Position numbers and translations under genes: made by a program. A stretch of 64,000 bases of DNA from Primulina eburnea (lineage: Eukaryota > Streptophyta > Magnoliopsida > Lamiales > Gesneriaceae): contig NC_133105.1 of assembly GCF_022965805.1 (NCBI RefSeq), positions 27,813,208 to 27,877,207 of the forward strand, written 5' to 3'. Positions within the stretch are counted from its first letter, which is position 1. Each line of letters opens with the position of its first letter. The notes under the pieces are model-generated. The model was not told the origin of the DNA. It worked only from the letters and a program-made list of their open reading frames with translations, and searched no databases. Below are positions 56,488-64,000 of the stretch, piece after piece.

Positions 56488-59400
56488 CTAAAAACATATA
56501 TATCTCAGGTAGGGAATCCCGGAGGTATCCGAGTGAGCAAGTATGGAAATGTACCTAGGTAGGGAAGGACCTAACTCAAAGGTAAAGTGCCTAAGGGTAT
56601 GGGCCCTCGCCGCCAAGGCATCAGCCACCGAATTACCCTCCCGGAATATATGCGAAATATGAACAGACCGCCACCTCAAAAGGACCAGAATCCTGGATAC
56701 AATGTGATCAAGACTCCAGCAACATCGCCGGGAACGAATGAGCTGAATAGAAGTCAGAGAATCAAGCTCGATCCAAAGAGGGAAAAAAGAATGATTGGAA
56801 CAAAGGAGAAGACCCCTCCAAACCGCCCAAAGCTCAGCCCGGAGAGAAGACCCAGCTCCAATGAACTCGCTGAATGAGAGCACAACCCTCCCGGAATCAT
56901 CCCGAACAATGCCACCAGCAGCAGATTCCCCAGATATACCACGCGAGCTCTCATCCAGATTAAGCTTGAAGCACCCGGACGGCGTTCGCAGCTAGCGAAC
57001 AATCACCGTCCTATGTAATATGTGGAGAGCAACCGAAATACCCATCGATCTCGCCACATGAAACACACCCAGCCAATGTTTGGGCTTGACAGTATGCGCA
57101 GAGTGGGCGAGACGTAGGTAAGACAAAATCTGGTATTTAACCTTCTCCCAGAGACGTGGAGATGACGGTGCTTAGCATCATTCCGCGCCGTCTAGAGGAA
57201 CCACAGAACAATGCAGGGGAGAAACTCCCGGACATGACCCCCTGGGACCAGACCAAGTCCCTCTTCCACGCACAAAAGAACAAACTGAAATCCTCAGTGT
57301 TGGGAATACGGACCCGAAAAACGACGCCAAAGAAACGCCATATAGACCGAGCTACCGGGCTGCGAAGGAATTTGTGTGTGAATGTCTCATACATATCACA
57401 ACACTGACATCTCGAAGCTAACGCAAAACCCCGGTGCTGGAGTACCTCATCAACTGGGAGCCACTGATGCCAGAATCTCCAGAGGAAGAACGACACTCAA
57501 CCACCTCCCCCAACACGGGCAGAAGATATCAGAAGACGGAGCACGCTGACGGATCAGCTCCCAAGCAGATCTCGCTGAAAAAGAACCATCAGAGCTATTG
57601 ATCCGGCGTGCCAGGTCAGGCTCTCCCAAAAGATCAGGAATCAAAACAATCTCCTCGGCAACCGAAGGAGCAACTACCGCACAAAGGCGATCAAAATCCC
57701 AGGACCCCTCAGACAAAAAATGAGATACCCGGACATCACGGCCCCCACGGTCCACACACCGGGAGGACAAAGGAACGTCCCCGAACCAAGTGTCATCCCA
57801 AAAGGATACATCTCCGAGTCCAGCTCGCTAGCGAATGCCAGGCTCCGCGCGAGGGCGGATCCTGAGGAGACGACGTCAAATGGGGGATATAGAACCACGG
57901 GCGGGGACACAGGCAGGAGCATCCAGCCGGCAACAATTCCGAAAAAGGAATCTCGCCCAAAGAGAAGAGCCCTGCCGAAATCTGAACCACAATTTTATAC
58001 AAAAACATTCCACGAGATCTTTCAATCTGCGGAATCCAAGGCCCCCCTCAAGCACGGGGAGGCATGCCCGGGACCACCGGGCCCAATGCCACTTCTTTTC
58101 CAAGGGTCTCGACCCCTAGAAGAAGGCATTGAAGGCCAGCTCAAGCCTCTCCATGACTGCCAGAGGTGGCTGAACCACCTGAAACAGATAAATCGGCAAG
58201 GAGAGGAGCACGCTGCATATCAGGGTCATGAGGCTACCCGGGGAGAGGGTCCGAGTCTCCCAACCCTCTAACTTCCTACGAACAGACTGTAGGATGGGTT
58301 TAAAAAAGGGAGCATCTCCGATTACCCCGATAAAGGGGAACTCCGAGGTACTTGAGGGGCAGATGACCCTCGGCGAACCCGGTGATGCGCAAAAGCCGGG
58401 ATCGGAGGCACCCAGAGTACCTCGGAGGCAAAATCAAAGAACTCTTGGCAGCATTCACACGCTGCCCCAAACAGTTCTCGTAGTGATGCAGAAAATCTAC
58501 AAGGCGCTGCATACCACGAGACCCACCATTGGAAAAAATAATGACATCATCAGCGTAAGCCAGATGGGAAATCAAAATATCACAATCAGAACGATACCTA
58601 AGCACAGGATGCTGCAGGTAGAGGCGGTCAAGGCCACGAGAAAGATACTCCGCCCCCAAAATGAAGAGAAGGGGAGACAATGGGTCTCCCTGCCGGAGGC
58701 CTCTGGTAGAACCAAAAAACCCCGAGAGAGAACCATTGATTTTCACGGAGAAATGACAATGGGAAATACAGGCCGAGACCAAAGCCACAACCCGCTCTGA
58801 AAAACCAAAATGTCTCAAAACGTCAAAAAAAAAAGTCCACTGGACCCTATCATAGTCCTTGGCCATATCCAACTTCAAGATGACATTACCACCACGAGTG
58901 GGGAGAGTAATACTGTGAGTGAGCTCCTGGGCAAGGAGAATATTATCAGAGATCATCCGGCCCGGAATGATGCCACTCTGTTCGGAGAAACAAGTCTCTC
59001 CACCACATCCCTCAGCCGAGAGTACAACAGCTTCGACATGATCTTGTTCGTGACATTGCACAGACTGATCGGACGGAAGTCCGACCAAGCACGTGCACCC
59101 TCAACTTTGGGAATCAGAGTAATCGTGGTGGCGGTAAAACTTTGAGGCAAAGGCGAACCCTGGAAAAAATCCAGGACAGCACCAAAAACATCCTGATGGA
59201 CAATCTCCCAGCAATGCTGAAAGAATGCCGAAGAGAAACCATCAGGGCCAGCAACGCTATTAGGGTGAATGGAAAAGACGGTCGCGCGGACCTCCGCCAA
59301 AGAGGGAGTCGCAGCAATACCATCATTCTCCACAGCAGATATGACCGAGGGAAAACCCGAAAAATCAGGGCAGTCGAGCGCAGAGTGCTTCCCGGTAAGA

Positions 59401-60575
59401 AGATCCTGGAAAAACAAGGCTCCCAACTGCTGAATCAGATCATGAGACGTCAGGCAAACCCCATTTTCCCAGATGCAAAAAATTTTATTCTCCACGCGCT
59501 TTTTCCTCACCATATTATGGAAGAGTCTGGTGTTCCGCTCACCATCCTCAAGCCAGTGACAAGCCCCTTTCTGTTTCCAAAAATCCGCCTCCATGGCAGT
59601 GATACGGGCCAGATCCTCGTTGCGATCAGACAGAGAAGTCCAATTCATATCAGAAGGATCGGCTTCACAGACAGCTTCGGCTGAACGAACAGTCCTCTCA
59701 GCCTCGGTGAGTCTATTGAAGATGTTACCAAAAACATCCCGATTCTACCACCGGAGGTGATGCTTGAGGCGCTTCATCTTGGCAAAAAGCCGAGGCATAC
59801 CGCTCAGACTGCAAGGCAGATTCCAATTAAGCCTCACAGTCTGCAAAAAACCATGGTGCCTAACCCACATACGCTGGAAGCGAAACGAGCTCGGCCCACG
59901 GGCAAAAACAGGAGCGGTAACCAAAAGCGGACAGTGATCCGAAACAGGACGAGCGAGAAGTTCAACCTGAAGCGAGCTGAAATGATCGTCCCAATCAACA
60001 GAAACAAAGACCCTGTTCAACTGCTTCCAAATGGTCTTATTCGTCCAAGTAAACGAAGACCCCTCAAAACTAGCATCTATCAGCCAAGAATCTAAAATAA
60101 AAGTGTTTAACTCGTCCATAAGTAGCAACATACCACCACGGGAGCCCAAACACTCAGACGCATCCCTGACGACATTAAAGTCACCGTCAACCAGCCAGGG
60201 ACCCAATACAGGCTTAACCAAAAGCAAAGAATCCCAAAGATCCCTACGCTGAACATAATCACAACTAGCATAGACAAAAGAACAAAATATCTCTGTTGGC
60301 AAAAAAGAGGCAGAGTCTCTGATGTGGAGGAACTGAGCATGATCAAAAACACACTCCACCCGCACATCAGCGGCAAAAAATACCCAGATATGACCAGAGA
60401 GATTAGAGATGACTCCAGAAAACCCCAAACGGTGAGTCATGTATCTCGGATCCAGATCAATCATGTGCTCCAAAACAGCCAAAACCTTAATCTGTTTCTC
60501 CTTCACAAAGGCATGAAGCCTCTGCTGGGACTCCGAACCCCGGAGTCCCCGGATATTCCAGATTAAGCAATTCAT
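56488..60575 (-). pseudogene. LINE C ORF2
   Basis: Starts ATGAATTGCTTAATCTGG at 60575. Endonuclease 59745-60575 is open for 276 codons with WNIRGLRG, VLEHMID (E present), DGDFNVVRD and SDHCPLLV. RT in 58953-59648 and 58300-59088: IHPNSVAGPDGFSSAFF, IPGRMISDN, LDMAKDYDRVQW, LRQGDPLSPLLF and AYADDVIIF. RVT zinc region at 57137-57496 (CQCCDMYETFTHKFLRSPVA). RNase H at 56488-57002 ends NSVADALAARAHT. Frameshifts near 59000, 59650, 58110, 57450 and 56880 break the frame, and one cuts SPNQSGFVPGR. Confidence 0.9.
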
Positions 60576-62905
60576 GGGGAACAGGTGGGAAAAGGATCCG
60601 ATCGCTTTTTACGCGATCGCCGACCATCATCCTGAGTTCGTTTTCTGGTATTGGACATATCAGTGTCCAGGATACTACACTCAGACCCACAGCTGACTCT
60701 AGACACAGACTGTTGATCAAAGTCCTGATCAGGGTCCCCAGCCGACATGTGACTGGGAATCATCTCAAGAATGGGAGATCCCTGTCGAGCAATCAACTCA
60801 TCCAGCATAGAAGTAGCATCAGCAGGGGATGCAGGAAAGGATGGGACCGAGTGACTGCTATGATTTTCAAGACAAACCTCCGCAGTGGTAAACACAGTCA
60901 CCACATCCGGGCGGGAAGAACCAATTGCATCCACGCAATCGACATAAAGAACACTCTCATCGTCTTCAGTCACCATGACCTCAGGGCGGTCAGAAATAGG
61001 GGCCTCCTGATAAGAACTCAAACTGACAGAGGGATCAGTACCACCTAATCCTAGCTCCTCAGAGCCTAACTCTGTCTCCTGTAAATGAGAAAGAACTCCA
61101 AAAGAGTTCGAAGCAAGAGGATCATCCCTCGGGAGAGCCTGACGAACAGGCCTCCGTCTCTGTGTACGTCGGGGACCATGGCCATTGACATGAAGCCGGG
61201 GCTGTGGGCCCAAGACAATAACAGGGGCAACACCCGCAGATGGTGCCAGAGCATGAGGGGCCTCCGGCTGTGGAGGGCCTCGATCAGCAGGCTTGGATCG
61301 AGCAAGTTTTGGATTTTTCCCATGGGAGTAGCAAACGTTGGTCGAATGACCCAACATCTTGCAATCCAGGCAATACCCAGGGATTTTCTCATAAACAACA
61401 TCATTCTCCTGGGTATGATCACCCCAGCCCACCCAAATTTGCTTAACAGGTGGTTCCAACACATTCAATTCCACACAGACTCGAGTAAAAGCGCTCCGAG
61501 ATGAATCAGCAGTAAAATCATCCATTTTCACCGGGTTGCCCAAGATCTTGGCAAGGGCAAAAAGACTTTTCTTGTTAAACAGGTGAATGGGCAACCCGGG
61601 AGACGCACCCAAACAGGGGCGATGGGAGATTCTTCCTGAAGATTGAATTCCGGGGTCCATTTGGAGAAACGGATCCCGAGAGGTCCCACCATCATCTGCC
61701 CACGCGTCCAAAAGAACGCATAATCCTCCTCACAATGAAGTGAAATGATCAGAAAACCTCGAGGCAAGAACCTCAAATCAAAAGATCGCTTCAATCCCAA
61801 ACGAGCAAAAGCCGCAGAAATTTCCGAATTTGGGACTAAGGATCTATTACCAGAAATTTTTCCAACTAAAGAAAACTTAAAAGGCTCGGTCAGAGAAGAC
61901 ATTACCTCATCCGAGAATAAAATACCCGGTTTCCCATTCTTAAGAGTCGGCAGGGGCATTTCATCCATAGCATTCACGACATCTCCAAAGCCATTCTTCC
62001 CCGAGCGAGGCGAAGTAGGAGCAAGAGCATCCCTAAATGACACCGGAAACGTATTCGTCGCCCGAGGATCATATTTAGAGGCTGAACCAGTTTTGAATAC
62101 TGCCGAGTCAACTCGCTGAGTTGACCCGACCGAGTTGACCCGACCGAGTTGACCGCCGAGTTGACCACCGGAGATTACCTAAGATCGGAGATGGCGAGGA
62201 TATCACAGAACCGGTCTTCAATCCACTAGAACCGAGAATAAGAGGGGTCGGTTGAACCAAAGAAGTTGAGGAAATTCGATTTTGCCCTAGAAATTGGGGG
62301 TTTCCGACCGGTGGTCGGAAACCTAAAATTGAACCTGGAAGAATCCTACCCATGACTGGAAGAAGAGCTGGGCCAGAGTAATTGAAGAAATACGCCAGAA
62401 CGGCGCCGAAAAACCATGAAGAGTGGGACGGAAAACTTGCGTCCGACGCGGAAATCTCAGATCTGAAATTGTCATCGGTGGTGAACGACGATGGAGGTGA
62501 AACTGGTACCGTCTGAATCATCTGTGCATGGGCATCACAGATCATGGCTTTGATTGAACCGAGGTTGCTTGAATCAGCCGAAATCGAAGAAATAACTTCC
62601 GGCGATCGCGTGAACAGTAAAGGCGAGACTTTGAGCAGCGATTCGGGTTGATCTACGAAATCGTTGAGTGTGAGACTGGAACCAATCGACTCGTCTGCTC
62701 GAGGCGAGTCTGATGATGGGTGGTCGGCGCCGGAGGGATCTGAGAACGCCGACGGCGAAGAAGTGGACGGATTTTGGGCATTTTTTATCAGAAAATAAGA
62801 TGGGTTACCGGACTCCAATGCAGCTGATTTTTGGGTGAATGGGTCGCCGTTATGAGGCGGTTCTGATGGTGGTAGTCGCCGGCCGAGATCCGGCGGCAGA
62901 AGCAT
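60572..62905 (-). pseudogene. LINE C ORF1
   Basis: Starts ATGCTTCTGCCGCCGG at 62905; about 2.33 kb. N-terminal Ser/Pro-rich part 62108-62905. DUF4283 at 61528-62043 (FKFSLVGKISGNRS, FLPRGFLIISLHCEEDYAFFWTRG). 60572-61711 (379 codons) holds PGLPIHLFNKKSLFALAKI, the knuckle DCKMLGHSTNVCYSHGKNPK, a proline/arginine linker, an acidic region and a basic end GRRSRKKRSDPF that resembles a nuclear signal. The TGA at 60572-60574 overlaps the ORF2 ATG. Two frameshifts (near 61700 and 62100) separate the three parts, so this copy is close to, but not, intact. Confidence 0.88.
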
Positions 62906-62999
62906 GGCGGCAAAGAGGCGTGAATAGCGTCGAATTTTAGTGTGTTTTTTCGCACCTTTTACTGTGTGTTTTTTCAGAGAAAATTTTTTTGGGGGCGAA

Positions 63000-63026
63000 G
63001 GGTTTAGGGTTTAGGGTTTTTTTTTT
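63000..63026. repeat. Telomere repeats and T-run (junction 4)
   Basis: GGGTTTAGGGTTTAGGG followed by ten T at 63017-63026 and LINE D's CCCGGAAAACACC. LINE C's 5' leader ends at 62998-62999. Confidence 0.92.
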
Positions 63027-63629
63027 CCCGGAAAACACCATCGGATGCGGGGGGTTAGGCAGACCCCTACCTCTATATATCCACAAAATAAATAGTAACA
63101 TAATACAGAATAAAAACCTAAAAGAGGAGGTGGATAAGACCAAAACCTCCTCAAAAAGGCTAAAGCTGTAGAAACGTAAAAACAAAGCAATCTAGGGAAG
63201 TAAATACAAAAGCAAAACTAACCCTAGAATACTACTAATGAGCGCCAAAAAATAAACAAACACAAGAAGCGCTAATGACCACACATGCTGAGGAAGACAA
63301 AATGATGACTGCGAGATGAAAACAGAAGCCAAGCAGAAACTCTCATCCCATAGCCATCACCCTGGTAAATCCAATCTGTCAAAACGACACTAATCTGATA
63401 AGATAGCTGACTAGAGTAGCCATCACCCTGGTAAGTCCAATATGTCAAAACCAAGATTCTTCCTACTGTACAAGAACCCATGAATAAAATAGTGTCCGGC
63501 TGGAAAGTCACTGTGCAAATGCAAACAAAAAACAAAATGGAGACCGCGATCCAGCCCAAGTCAAAAGCCCTAATGTGAATAGAACCCCGAACCAACAAGC
63601 TGCGAGGATGTTGCATCCCAGGGAACAAA
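63017..63629 (-). mobile_element. LINE D: 3' end only, cut by another element
   Basis: Contains the T-run, CCGGAAAACACC, a six-G tract and about 590 bases of 3' UTR collinear with LINE A 39202-39795. Similarity stops at GGAACAAA (63629), where new sequence begins. A 29-base unit duplicated in LINE A is here separated by about 35 extra bases (near 63355-63450). The rest of LINE D may lie beyond the window. Confidence 0.88.
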
Positions 63630-63630
63630 A

Positions 63631-64000
63631 TGATGTGAATCTGGCCGGGCATGGCGTTCAAAGGACGGCTAAGGAAGTTCAAAGAGGCCCTACAAGGATT
63701 GATGAGCAAGGAAGTAGGTCTCTTGATGCATGGGAGTGAGTGGGAAAAGCCATAGGACATTATTCAAGCATTGTTCAAAAGACCCGAGGCTGCACGGACC
63801 CGAGCACGGACCTGCACACGGGGTCCGTGCCCAGTACAGTCGAGAAGGAGAACTCCCGAGTCTACACGACCCTGCTCCGGACCTCTACACGGGGTCCGTG
63901 TCCTTTGTTTCCCGGAGAATATTTTGGCCGAGTGTACACGGACCCTCATCAGGAGGCATACACGGGGTCCGTGTCCTATATGTTTTGGCGAGAATATTTT
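63631..64000. mobile_element. Start of an inserted element, probably an LTR
   Basis: Begins TGATGTGAATCTGG directly after the broken LINE D, with CAAAA before it as possible target site. It contains a tandem GC-rich palindrome array like those in the gypsy LTRs of this window. The sequence runs off the right edge, so class and orientation are inferred. Confidence 0.5.
63792..63980. repeat. Array of CACGGGGTCCGTG palindromes
   Basis: CACGGGGTCCGTG occurs at 63817, 63888 and 63961, each preceded by a CACGGACC-type half about 15-35 bases before it. The period is 71-73 bases. Between the last two units a CGGAGAATATTTTGGC-type block appears, repeated again after the third. Confidence 0.9.

Larger units (their letters stand above)
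55548..62998 (-). mobile_element. LINE C: full-length L1-type element
   Basis: About 7.45 kb. Sense order: 93-base 5' leader, ORF1 62905-60572, ORF2 60575-56488 with a 4-base ATGA overlap, 3' UTR of about 930 bases, GGTGTTTTCCGGG and a poly(A) of ten. The G-tract near the 3' end has seven G. It is the best preserved in ORF1. Confidence 0.92.

Noticed and set aside
39193..63026. LINE array explained by tandem segmental duplication of one LINE plus its flank
   Set aside because: Junctions differ in repeat number, T-run and leader, ORF1 N-termini and C-termini differ between A, B and C, and only B has the 3' UTR deletion. Not fully excluded without a full alignment.

Overview
The window is nuclear DNA of a flowering plant, almost certainly an asterid eudicot. 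Evidence: one spliced gene with GT-AG introns whose product matches the plant-specific PDS5C class of cohesin co-factors, Ty3/gypsy, Ty1/copia, L1-type LINE and hAT elements of plant type, a Cassandra-like solo LTR with an embedded 5S rRNA segment, and plant-type telomere repeats (TTTAGGG). The AT-rich LTR style and GC-rich palindrome arrays recall Lamiales (Gesneriaceae-like) genomes; that is from memory and tentative.

Layout. 1-6.1 kb: minus-strand Ty3/gypsy derivative with gag and a protease/linker relic but no polymerase, between two gypsy LTR sequences that carry different GC-rich palindrome arrays. 6.15-8.17 kb: end of a plus-strand copia-type element (extra-ORF relic, polypurine tract, LTR). 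8.18-14.48 kb: older LTR-like DNA split by two solo LTRs with perfect 5-bp target duplications. 14.80-22.52 kb: the only host gene, a 13-exon PDS5C-like gene encoding 867 residues. 22.5-24.65 kb: gene flank with a RNase H fragment, a Cassandra-like solo LTR and a copia integrase fragment. 24.65-30.53 kb: end of a minus-strand gypsy element with its LTR, itself holding a solo copia LTR. 30.53-36.13 kb: plus-strand gypsy element inserted in the reverse transcriptase motif of the previous one. 36.13-39.12 kb: minus-strand copia element inserted in the integrase of that gypsy element. 39.12-63.63 kb: head-to-tail array of three full-length L1-type LINEs plus the 3' end of a fourth, all minus strand; the second holds a hAT transposon. 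63.63-64.0 kb: start of another, probably LTR, element.

The main signal is the LINE array. Each LINE begins, reading rightward, at a T-run (its poly(A) tail on the other strand) directly preceded by telomere-like TTTAGGG repeats, and each 5' end runs directly into the next short TTTAGGG tract. The copia element is cut off within integrase and passes straight into degenerate telomere repeats. The missing right halves of the three nested LTR elements never reappear to the right. This is what one expects of a chromosome break healed by telomere repeats and then extended, or interrupted, by telomere-targeted LINEs, comparable to HeT-A/TART of Drosophila or TRAS/SART of silkworm. In copies B and C the ORF1 stop overlaps the ORF2 start (ATGA). 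A second theme is that several unrelated-looking GC-rich palindromic motifs occupy LTRs, in three cases just upstream of a TATA-like sequence.
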